From positions 1-64,000 of the forward strand of contig NZ_FTNT01000005.1 in NCBI RefSeq assembly GCF_900156495.1: a stretch of DNA of 64,000 bases, in the 5' to 3' direction. This DNA comes from Williamsia sterculiae (lineage in GTDB: Bacteria; Actinomycetota; Actinomycetes; Mycobacteriales; Mycobacteriaceae). Positions 52,446-58,893 of this stretch are shown here, one piece after another (the stretch's first letter is position 1; each line of letters starts with the position of its first letter). The notes beneath the pieces were generated by a model. It saw only the letters and a program-made list of their open reading frames with translations. It was not told where the DNA came from and did not search any database. Both the position numbers and the translations under genes were made by a program.

Positions 52446-53076
52446 CGCCAGTGCTCTCCGTCATTTCTTGCTTCAGCACCCGGGCAACGCGACCACGTTT
52501 CTGCGGTGAAGCATCAGCGCCAGCCCGGGCATCCCGCTCATCCCCGAATGGTTGTCCCCATAGGTCCAGCGCCTTTGCGACAAACTGCACCCGTGACAGC
52601 CCCATGGATCGGGCCAGTTTCACCTCAGACTCGCTCAGTGCAGCGGCTATGTCGCTGACCCTCATGGCATCGGGGCCGCCACCGGCTTCTTGTCGGAACG
52701 CATCGGCTATCTCTCGCGGCCCGAGCCACCGATCGTGGTTTGCCAGTGGAGAGCCGTTCGACAGCGCGTCTACCAACACCTCAGCTCTAACCGTGAGTTG
52801 GTCGTTGATTTCCACCCACTTGGTCGTGGGGCGGACGAGGTCAGCGACAGAGACGGGTGCGCCCGTCAGATCCGTGAGCGCCTTCGAGAGCGCAAAAAGC
52901 GTTGTGACGGTAGGGCTTATCTTGCCGCTCTCAAGGTCCGAGACGCGCCCAGTGTTCCACTTCAGCCCAAATCGCCGGGCGCACACCGAGAGCTCCTCGC
53001 TCGAGTGATTGCCACGCAGCTCGGCGGCGTTCCCGCCAATCACCTGAGCGAGCGACGGTGCACCGGATTTGCTCAT
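52432..53076 (-). CDS. XRE-family repressor (immunity repressor of the element)
   Basis: 214 residues from ATG 53076; the frame is open to 53121, but the shorter start leaves the operator at 53090 outside the gene. N-terminal helix-turn-helix (LAQVIGGNAAELRGNHSSEELSVCARRFGLKWNTGRVSDLESGKISPTVTTLFALSKAL) and a C-terminal part with a second helical region (VSDIAAALSESEVKLARSMGLSRVQFVAKALDLWG). Divergent from the excisionase-like gene and followed by the integrase: the classic lysogeny switch layout. Confidence 0.8.
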   Translation of the reverse strand: MSKSGAPSLAQVIGGNAAELRGNHSSEELSVCARRFGLKWNTGRVSDLESGKISPTVTTLFALSKALTDLTGAPVSVADLVRPTTKWVEINDQLTVRAEVLVDALSNGSPLANHDRWLGPREIADAFRQEAGGGPDAMRVSDIAAALSESEVKLARSMGLSRVQFVAKALDLWGQPFGDERDARAGADASPQKRGRVARVLKQEMTESTGDGDD

Positions 53077-53089
53077 GATTTGCAGACTA

Positions 53090-53160
53090 CTCGATTTTCC
53101 GAGGGCTTGACGAATCGCCACTCACATGCTCTGATCTAGACAGACCTCGAAATACCGAGG
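53090..53160. promoter_or_regulatory. paired operators and a rightward promoter in the switch region
   Basis: CTCGATTTTCCGAG (53090-53103) and CTCGAAATACCGAG (53146-53159) share CTCGA-N4-CCGAG with CTCG/CGAG symmetry, 56 bp apart. Between them TTGACG (53107-53112) and TCTGAT (53130-53135) have 17-base spacing, as for a rightward promoter. Binding by the XRE repressor is inferred. Confidence 0.6.
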
Positions 53161-53191
53161 GTCTGACAACTGAGAGCGGGAGGTATCCGAA

Positions 53192-53422
53192 TTGCCCACT
53201 GTTGATCAAGCCCGGATCGAGTCCGAAACTCCGCCGCTACCGGAGCTCGCTACGCCACCGCAGGTGGCCGAGTACCTCCACACGTCGGTTGCGGCTCTGT
53301 CTCAGGATCGCTACCACCACACGGGCATCCCGTACGTGAAGTACGGGCGCCGGGTGCTGTACCGGTGGGCCGACGTCCAGGCCTACGTGGACAGCAACAC
53401 CGTCGATCCGGGTGCGGCCTGA
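53192..53422 (+). CDS. excisionase-like winged helix protein
   Basis: 76 residues from TTG 53192, 8 bases after GGGAGG. The fold pattern LATPPQVAEYLHTSVAALSQDRYHHTGIPYVKYGRRVLYRWADVQAYVDSN is the MerR-like winged helix of the HTH_17 / excisionase group. It is the first rightward gene after the operators, so it would be repressed during lysogeny and would direct excision when derepressed. A TTG start is unusual here and may limit expression. The stop overlaps the next start. Confidence 0.8.
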   Translation: MPTVDQARIESETPPLPELATPPQVAEYLHTSVAALSQDRYHHTGIPYVKYGRRVLYRWADVQAYVDSNTVDPGAA

Positions 53423-54255
53423 TGACCACGCCGAGCAACACAGAGGTTGAGCGGGTCATCGACGGTGAGGTAGTCGATGACGCGGCAGTCACCGTAGTGC
53501 CCGTCGACGAGCGGCAAGCGGATCGGATCATCACGCGTATCGAATTGTCGGTGAATACTGCGGCCACCAATCTGCAGAAGACGTTCGGGTACCTGGATGA
53601 GGCATATCGGGGTGATGTCTGGCGGACGAAGGGTTACCAGTCCTGGCCCGCATTTGTTGTCGAGAAGTTGGCGCCGATCACAGAGGTGATGAGCAAGGCG
53701 CAGCGCCGGGAACTTGTGCCGCACTTGTCGGTGGACGCTCACCTGTCGGTACGAACGATCGCGTCGGTGACGAACACTCCGCGCGAGACAGTCCGCCGTC
53801 TGGTCAAAGCAGGTGACTCAAAAGTGGGTCACCTCGAATCTGGGTCGGCACCGCAGACCGTTGGCGGTGCGGACGGGAAAACCTACACCCGTCCGACTCC
53901 AGTCCCCGAGCCGCAGCCAGAGCCTGAACCCGAGCCGCGCAAGGCCCGGCAGGCTCCCTGGCCCCGATCGGCGGGCCGTGCGATCTACGGACTGGAGCGC
54001 AGCGCGATCACTGTCAGCAATCTGTTCAAGGACTCCGCTCGACTTGCCCGCAACCGCGACGCAGTCAGTTGCGAGTGGAACCGGCTCGTTGCGGTGCGCA
54101 ATCAGATTGATGAGGCGATCTTCAGCGGTGCTGCCGCTGTTCTCGACCTTGACGACGACACTCGAGAAAGTTTCCGCGCGAGCATCGCCGAGATGACGGA
54201 CCGCGAGGACTTCTCCCTCGCAACGCTCCGGACTCTCTTGGAGGGACCTCAATGA
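53422..54255 (+). CDS. phage-type DNA-binding protein with helix-turn-helix
   Basis: 277 residues from ATG 53422. The N-terminal half is helical with an HTH (LSVDAHLSVRTIASVTNTPRETVRRLVKAGDSKVGHL) that could read DNA. The middle is a proline/glutamate linker (PVPEPQPEPEPEPRK), and the C-terminal half is helical (SAGRAIYGLERSAITVSNLFKDSARLARNRD). Proteins of this build occur in early regions of actinobacterial prophages, possibly as regulators or partition-type proteins. Function is not established. Confidence 0.65.
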   Translation: MTTPSNTEVERVIDGEVVDDAAVTVVPVDERQADRIITRIELSVNTAATNLQKTFGYLDEAYRGDVWRTKGYQSWPAFVVEKLAPITEVMSKAQRRELVPHLSVDAHLSVRTIASVTNTPRETVRRLVKAGDSKVGHLESGSAPQTVGGADGKTYTRPTPVPEPQPEPEPEPRKARQAPWPRSAGRAIYGLERSAITVSNLFKDSARLARNRDAVSCEWNRLVAVRNQIDEAIFSGAAAVLDLDDDTRESFRASIAEMTDREDFSLATLRTLLEGPQ

Positions 54256-54422
54256 CGGATCGCTACTTGCACATACGTGCCGCCGAAGATTTGGGCGGCC
54301 TCGAAATGTACCCAGATCACACAGAGGATCTGCGGGCAAAAAATGGCCTCGGTACCGGTCGCCACAACCGATCCGAGGCTCAAGTTCCCACCAACACCCA
54401 TGAAGGAGAAGAACTGCAATGA
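54252..54422 (+). CDS. small hypothetical protein, 56 residues
   Basis: ATG 54252 overlaps the preceding stop (ATGA) and the gene ends at TGA 54422, overlapping the next start. The product (MTDRYLHIRAAEDLGGLEMY...) is acidic with no cysteine or membrane segment. Support comes only from the unbroken chain of 4-base overlaps through this early operon. Confidence 0.5.
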   Translation: MTDRYLHIRAAEDLGGLEMYPDHTEDLRAKNGLGTGRHNRSEAQVPTNTHEGEELQ

Positions 54423-54583
54423 ACCTACATCATCACTCCGACACTCCACCACCCCCCGAGTCCGTCGCCACTGTCCGCCGTCGGGTGTTGCTGGCCCGTG
54501 TAGTCGACACCCGACCGGACGGGATCACGCACTTGCTTGAGCTCGCGGATCTGGCCTTATCGAGCGCGGAGGTGGCGTTGTGA
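54419..54583 (+). CDS. small hypothetical protein, 54 residues
   Basis: ATG 54419, preceded by GAAGGAGAAG, runs to TGA 54583 with overlaps on both sides. The product starts MNLHHHSDTPPPPE and ends in a helix (LLELADLALSSAEVAL). The good ribosome-binding site and double overlap make it a real gene; function unknown. Confidence 0.55.
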   Translation: MNLHHHSDTPPPPESVATVRRRVLLARVVDTRPDGITHLLELADLALSSAEVAL

Positions 54584-54969
54584 CCGGCGACATCGAATTG
54601 CACGGGTGGTGCGCCACGTTCTGCCAGGAGGCGGTCAGCGGAGAGATGCCGGACAACGGCGCAGACCCTGATGATCACGGCCACTGGTGTCGATCAATGA
54701 GTGTGTCCGGCGACGGTATCACCCCGAGCGGGACCCACTTCATCCTCTTCGCTGAGGCGATGAGGGAGTACGTGCACGGTGTTCTTCCCGCCTCACAGAT
54801 AGATCTGCACAACCGTCTGCGGAGGGTGGTCGGTATAACGCTGGACAGCAATTCGGAACCTAGCGTCCTGCTCACCCCCGGAGAGGCACGCGAGTTCGCC
54901 GCCGGCTTGGTGTATCTCGCCAACGTGGTGTCGAACATCGACGCACCAGCACAGCGGGTGATCCGATGA
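54580..54969 (+). CDS. hypothetical phage-type protein, DUF6907-like
   Basis: 129 residues from GTG 54580. Begins with a Cys-rich short motif (HGWCATFCQE, HGHWCRSMSV) and a C-terminal helix (TPGEAREFAAGLVYLANVV). The layout (W-C near the start, a beta sheet, then a helix that starts TPxEAREFAxxL) resembles DUF6907-type proteins found in actinobacterial elements. The next gene has the same layout, suggesting paralogues. Function unknown. Confidence 0.55.
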   Translation: MTGDIELHGWCATFCQEAVSGEMPDNGADPDDHGHWCRSMSVSGDGITPSGTHFILFAEAMREYVHGVLPASQIDLHNRLRRVVGITLDSNSEPSVLLTPGEAREFAAGLVYLANVVSNIDAPAQRVIR

Positions 54970-55349
54970 CCACCGACCGCGCAGCACACCATAAACAGTG
55001 GTGGTGTGACCATTGCGAAGAGGGTTCGTGCAACGGGGACCACTTCGTGCACACACGGGTCAGTTCGATGGGCGGCGGTGACGCCGACACCAATCATGAT
55101 GCCGGGGCGGTCATCCCGTACATCGCGGTCGGCGCGGGATGGGTCGAGTGGGAGCGGTCGCACTGCCTGCCTGGCGTGTACATCGAGGTCTCCGGTCCAG
55201 GCCATGCGTATGTCGACCTCGCGGAGGCGTTGAAGATGCGGATGGCGCTCGACGAGGCCATCGAGGCGGTCCGCGGCTTGCTGGTCGGCGACCATCATCT
55301 TCTCTGCGATTGCACCGTCGACCAGACGGTTGGGGTTGACGGCGATTGA
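54966..55349 (+). CDS. hypothetical phage-type protein, paralogue-like of the previous gene
   Basis: 127 residues from ATG 54966. Again W-C near the N-terminus (QWWCDHCEEGSCNGDHFVH), a beta-rich centre (VEWERSHCLPGVYIEVSG) and a helix with the DLAEALKMRMALDEAIEAV pattern. Seven cysteines suggest metal binding. Overlaps on both sides keep it in the early operon. Function unknown. Confidence 0.55.
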   Translation: MTTDRAAHHKQWWCDHCEEGSCNGDHFVHTRVSSMGGGDADTNHDAGAVIPYIAVGAGWVEWERSHCLPGVYIEVSGPGHAYVDLAEALKMRMALDEAIEAVRGLLVGDHHLLCDCTVDQTVGVDGD

Positions 55350-55798
55350 CCGACAACACCGCCCCGGACCCGGCCCGCGATACTGCGGGCCGGGTTTCCG
55401 GGGTACTCACCGTCGAGTACCTCCGGGAGTTGTACGTCCAGCAGCACGGCCCGCTGCCCAAACTTGCTAACGCCGTTAGCACTTCCCGCGAGGTCAGTTG
55501 GTCCGCTGCACATGAGCAGTTGTGGCCGACTATCGCGCGCGCCCAGCACCACGGTGATCTGCCCGAGGTCGGCACTCCCGAGTGGCTTGATCTTCCCGCC
55601 GGTGACCCTCGGAGGGTCGGAGCCATCTACCGGTCCGCGCTGCTCTGGGCACTCCACACCGAGAACCAGCAGACCGCGACCCGCGATGCGTCACATGACA
55701 TCTCCACCGCACGCGACTGGACCGCAGTTGCCCGCCGCAACCGTGACCTCAGCGACTTCTACCGCGAACACCCCGAACTGAAACGGAGATCCGCATGA
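55346..55798 (+). CDS. DUF2742-family phage protein
   Basis: 150 residues from TTG 55346. The diagnostic stretch is VSWSAAHEQLWPTIARAQHHGDLPEVGTPEWLDLPAGDPRRVGAIYRSALLWALHTE, then a helical ATRDASHDISTARDWTAVARR. DUF2742 proteins lie in mycobacterial and other actinobacterial prophages (for example the phiRv elements), close to the replication gene, as here. Function unknown. Overlaps the next start by 4 bases. Confidence 0.7.
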   Translation: MTDNTAPDPARDTAGRVSGVLTVEYLRELYVQQHGPLPKLANAVSTSREVSWSAAHEQLWPTIARAQHHGDLPEVGTPEWLDLPAGDPRRVGAIYRSALLWALHTENQQTATRDASHDISTARDWTAVARRNRDLSDFYREHPELKRRSA

Positions 55799-57648
55799 CC
55801 ACCGCCGACGAGTTCTTCGGCGCCACCCCGCAACTCCACACCATCCAACAATGGGCCAACGCCCGATACGCAGCCCGTTGGGCGGTCCTCGGCGCGGTCC
55901 TCCTCCGCGTCGCAGCCACCACCGACCCCAACGTCCAGTTGCCCGGTGTGATTGGCGGCCGGGCCAGCCTCAACCTGCTAGCCGCGTTCGTCTCCCCGTC
56001 CGGCGGCGGTAAAGGTATCTCCGACAAGGTTGCCCGCCTGGCGTGGCCATCATCGCTGATCGAGCGGCCCATCGGGTCCGGTGAGGGTATCGCCGCCACC
56101 TTCGTGCCGCCGAAGAAGGAAGGCGTGGAGCCGATCACCCGGGCCATCATCAGCGTCCCCGAGATCGACACACTTGCCGGTCTCGCATCCCGGCAGGGTT
56201 CGATCCTGCTGGCCCAGTTGAAGTCCATGGCCATGGGTGAGCAACTCGGTCAGTCCAACGCCTCTGAGGCCACCACCCGGATCATCGCCCCGCACACCTA
56301 CCGGGCGTGCATGTCCGTCGGTGCCCAGCCCGCGCACACCGGGGTCCTGTTCGACGACACCACCGGTGGCACCCCGCAACGGTTCCTGTGGTTCCTCACC
56401 GTCGACCCCGACATGCCCGCCGAGCGTGCCGACGACCCCGCCCCGCTGGACACCAACCTGCCGCTGTGGGCGCCCGGCTATGACGGTGTCGTTGATATCG
56501 GCTACGGGCCCGACGAGATCCAGGAGACCATCATCGACACCCACCTGGCCCGTCAGCGCGGTGAAGCTGACGCCCTCGACGGTCACGCCATGCTGACGCG
56601 CTGCAAGGTCGCCGCGGTCCTGGCGATCCTGCACCACCGGTCGGTGATCTCCGATCTGGACTGGGAGCTGTCTGGGGTGGTGATGGACGAGTCCAACCGG
56701 ACCCGCGAATGGATCGTCACCGAGGCCAGGCGGGTGGCGCGGCAGAAGGTCCGCGACCGGGCCCTGAACCGAGCCGTCGGTGACGAGGTCTACGACGAAC
56801 GCCTCCTCGACAGGGTCAAGCGCAGCATCGTCAGGATGCTCGACCGTGACGGCGAGCAGGCCGGTAACGCCCTCCGATCACGGCTCGGGAAACGGGAAAA
56901 GCGGGACCTGTTCGATCAAGCAATCGCGGAGCTGATCGGCGAGGGGACTGTAACGGATCTGTCCGTCGACAGGGGGTCTCGTTACCGCTTAACAAGTGGT
57001 CAGGGTGACCAAGCCGGTCAGGGTCCAAAACCGCAGGTCAGAGAGGGTGACCCACTTGGTCAGGGTGACCAAGTGGCCGACTCTCACCACACCACCCCCC
57101 AGTTCAACGTTGAACCCGAGTTCAACCACGAAAACACCAGGTCAGAAGGGTTGAACCGTCAGTTCAACGTTGAACCCGAGCGACAGCTTCACGCGGTGTC
57201 CGACCCACCCGGCAAACCGCAGACCTGTGGTCAGTGGCTCCGGGCGTACGTCCTTGATCTGATGACGCAGGGGGTCGACACCCGCGACTCGGCAAGCATC
57301 ATCACCGACGGCCAGGCCGCCGGTTACAAGGTCGACAACATCCGCCGCGCGATCATGGATTGCGATCTGATCGGCACGGTAGCCCGCACCAAGCTGAGCG
57401 CCACATATCGGTTCGGCAATGGTGGGGAGAGCACAGTCGTGCCGTGCGAACGGTGGCTCATCGGGTGGCTACACGACCGCGACGCTTGGGTCCGAGCAGG
57501 CGAGGTTAAGGCCGCCGGAGAGACCGCCGGGTACCACCGCGCGACCGTGAAGTCGGCGGCTCAGCGGAACCCCGCTATCGAAAAGCGCGGGAGCGGTGTC
57601 GCCACCGAATGGCGCATCAGCCCCGGGCACGAGAGGGCGTCAGCATGA
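55795..57648 (+). CDS. DUF3987-like P-loop replication/helicase-type protein
   Basis: 617 residues from ATG 55795. The N-terminal ATPase has a Walker-A-like loop SPSGGGKG at 67-74, a VPEIDTLAGLASRQGSILLAQL block and an arginine-rich middle; the build matches DUF3987-type helicase proteins of phages and plasmids. Residues about 370-400 look like a winged helix. Residues 402-462 are a low-complexity linker coded by iteron-like repeats. A C-terminal region (520-610) holds more winged-helix-like sequence (YHRATVKSAAQRNPAIEKRGSGVATEWRI). Probably starts replication of the excised element. Confidence 0.75.
   Translation: MTTADEFFGATPQLHTIQQWANARYAARWAVLGAVLLRVAATTDPNVQLPGVIGGRASLNLLAAFVSPSGGGKGISDKVARLAWPSSLIERPIGSGEGIAATFVPPKKEGVEPITRAIISVPEIDTLAGLASRQGSILLAQLKSMAMGEQLGQSNASEATTRIIAPHTYRACMSVGAQPAHTGVLFDDTTGGTPQRFLWFLTVDPDMPAERADDPAPLDTNLPLWAPGYDGVVDIGYGPDEIQETIIDTHLARQRGEADALDGHAMLTRCKVAAVLAILHHRSVISDLDWELSGVVMDESNRTREWIVTEARRVARQKVRDRALNRAVGDEVYDERLLDRVKRSIVRMLDRDGEQAGNALRSRLGKREKRDLFDQAIAELIGEGTVTDLSVDRGSRYRLTSGQGDQAGQGPKPQVREGDPLGQGDQVADSHHTTPQFNVEPEFNHENTRSEGLNRQFNVEPERQLHAVSDPPGKPQTCGQWLRAYVLDLMTQGVDTRDSASIITDGQAAGYKVDNIRRAIMDCDLIGTVARTKLSATYRFGNGGESTVVPCERWLIGWLHDRDAWVRAGEVKAAGETAGYHRATVKSAAQRNPAIEKRGSGVATEWRISPGHERASA
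56998..57180. repeat. iteron-like direct repeats and palindromes inside the replication gene (candidate origin)
   Basis: GGTCA motifs start at 56998, 57016, 57036, 57058 and 57140; GGTCAGGGTGACCAAG is repeated at 56998 and 57058. CACTTGGTCA-GGG-TGACCAAGTG (57053-57075) is a perfect palindrome. AGTTCAACGTTGAACCCGAG occurs at 57101-57120 and 57161-57180 and contains GTTCAACGTTGAAC, again palindromic. Both repeat families have a 60-bp period. The coded peptide is low-complexity, so selection seems to act on DNA. Confidence 0.65.
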
Positions 57649-57818
57649 CAACCCAAAGACCCACAACGCGGCCAGCGAAACCGCGGGTGCGCCGCGGTAC
57701 CGACCCCACCAAGCCGATCGTCGTGTCGTACTTCCCGTGGATTGAGGTCCAACTGACCGCTGATGAGGCACGCCGTCTGGCCCTGGATATCGCTGATCTC
57801 CTGGGTGGTGGCCGATGA
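57645..57818 (+). CDS. small hypothetical protein, 57 residues
   Basis: ATG 57645 overlaps the replication gene stop (ATGA). Basic N-terminus (PTTRPAKPRVRRG), then a strand-helix unit WIEVQLTADEARRLALDIADLLGGG of the type seen in many small phage proteins. The end overlaps the next gene. Function unknown. Confidence 0.6.
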   Translation: MTTQRPTTRPAKPRVRRGTDPTKPIVVSYFPWIEVQLTADEARRLALDIADLLGGGR

Positions 57819-58174
57819 CGCGGCGCCGGTTCGACGGCGGTAACACCGACGCCCCGTTCACCCCCATCCTCCGGTTCCAGGCCGACGGCGAACTGGCCCT
57901 CAATGAGGCCGGTGTCGGGCTGCTGTGCGGGGTATCCGCCGATCGTGTGCACGCGGTTGTCGGTGACGAACCCGGACCACACAACCCGTCGTCGCTGCCC
58001 CCACGGTGGCAGGCCACCGCCCGCCGTCGTCTCGCCGAGGCCAGCGCCCACGCCGGCACCGAGGAGTTCTTCACCCAACTGATGTGGCTGGCCGAGCGCG
58101 ACGGGTGGCAACCCATCGCGGTGGAGGACGACAACGGGTACGGGGTGGACCTGATCGAACCGGAGGACCGATGA
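57815..58174 (+). CDS. hypothetical protein of the element's early operon
   Basis: 119 residues from ATG 57815. A helical, alpha/beta protein (FQADGELALNEAGVGLLCGVSADRVHAVVGDE) with a possible helix-turn-helix (LPPRWQATARRRLAEASAHAGTEEFFTQLMWLAERDGW). No family recognised. Overlaps both neighbours by 4 bases. Confidence 0.55.
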   Translation: MTRRRFDGGNTDAPFTPILRFQADGELALNEAGVGLLCGVSADRVHAVVGDEPGPHNPSSLPPRWQATARRRLAEASAHAGTEEFFTQLMWLAERDGWQPIAVEDDNGYGVDLIEPEDR

Positions 58175-58392
58175 CGCGGGGTAGGCCGAAGCGGCAATGT
58201 ACAAGCTGCGGGAACTGGACGCGGTCGGTCGAGCAGCTATGCAGGCGGCACCGGTCGGCGGATAGCCCACCGGCGGTGCATATTGACGGCACCGTCATCA
58301 ACGTGTTGGGCCGGTCGCTGACACCACCGCAGGCGATGGGACTGGCCGATCTTCTGGTCGACGCTGCCGAACGGGTCGGGGACCAGCGGTGA
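58171..58392 (+). CDS. small zinc-ribbon-like protein
   Basis: 73 residues from ATG 58171. N-terminal PKRQCTSCGNWTRSVEQLCRRHRS could bind one zinc through C-x2-C and C-x2-H. The second half (INVLGRSLTPPQAMGLADLLVDAAERV) is a strand-helix unit like that of the 57-residue gene upstream. Probably DNA- or protein-binding; not assigned. Confidence 0.55.
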   Translation: MTRGRPKRQCTSCGNWTRSVEQLCRRHRSADSPPAVHIDGTVINVLGRSLTPPQAMGLADLLVDAAERVGDQR

Positions 58393-58802
58393 GTGCCCGC
58401 GCCCTGGGTGGGGCGGTCCTCGTCGAGGGGACAGACGCGTTGCGGGCCATGAAGTTCGGGATCTCCGCTGCTGCCCGAGAGCGGCGCCGCAACGGGATGA
58501 ACCCCGGCCCCGCCCTGGCAGCACTGCTCCAAGTGTGCGATGAAGCGTTGTCGCACAACGGACATCAGGACAGACCAGACCCGTTGGTTGAGGAACCCTC
58601 ACCGGTAGAGGTGATCGACTCCGCAACCGCGGCCGAACTGACGGGGTACACCCGCCGCCACATCTGCCGCATCGGGGACAGCCTCGGCGGGCAACGACTC
58701 GCCAACGGTACCTGGCACTTCCGCCGGGGAGCCGTCGAGGACTACGTAAGGGCACGGGATGCAACGCGACGCAGTGGAGGAGTACCTAGCGACGCTGCCT
58801 GA
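58389..58802 (+). CDS. helix-turn-helix protein, excisionase-like C-terminal half
   Basis: 137 residues from GTG 58389. The C-terminal part VIDSATAAELTGYTRRHICRIGDSLGGQRLANGTWHFRRGAVEDYVRARD is a MerR/excisionase-type winged helix with the usual W-x-F-R-R strand. The N-terminal part is helical. This is the second such module in the element; it could be the regulator of the downstream tape measure gene. The next small gene begins inside its 3' end in another frame. Confidence 0.65.
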   Translation: MSARALGGAVLVEGTDALRAMKFGISAAARERRRNGMNPGPALAALLQVCDEALSHNGHQDRPDPLVEEPSPVEVIDSATAAELTGYTRRHICRIGDSLGGQRLANGTWHFRRGAVEDYVRARDATRRSGGVPSDAA

Positions 58803-58893
58803 TCGGGAGTGGCTCGACCTCGTCGAACGCACCCGCCCACCTCTGGTCCCTGCTGACCTGGTCTACGTCAAAGACGTTGGGGGGCAACGGTAG
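58759..58893 (+). CDS. 44-residue protein coupled to the tape measure gene
   Basis: ATG 58759 lies inside the end of the previous gene; the frame (MQRDAVEEYLATLPDREWL...) closes at TAG 58893, sharing one base with the tape measure GTG start (taGtg). Acidic, helical, no known family. In ordinary siphophages a frameshifted pair of tail chaperone genes would be expected here; this product is too short and unlike them. Confidence 0.55.
   Translation: MQRDAVEEYLATLPDREWLDLVERTRPPLVPADLVYVKDVGGQR

Noticed and set aside
58389-58893. Frameshifted tail assembly chaperone pair upstream of the tape measure gene
   Set aside because: I looked for the usual slippery site and two overlapping chaperone frames. 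The products here are an excisionase-like HTH protein and a 44-residue peptide with no chaperone resemblance.
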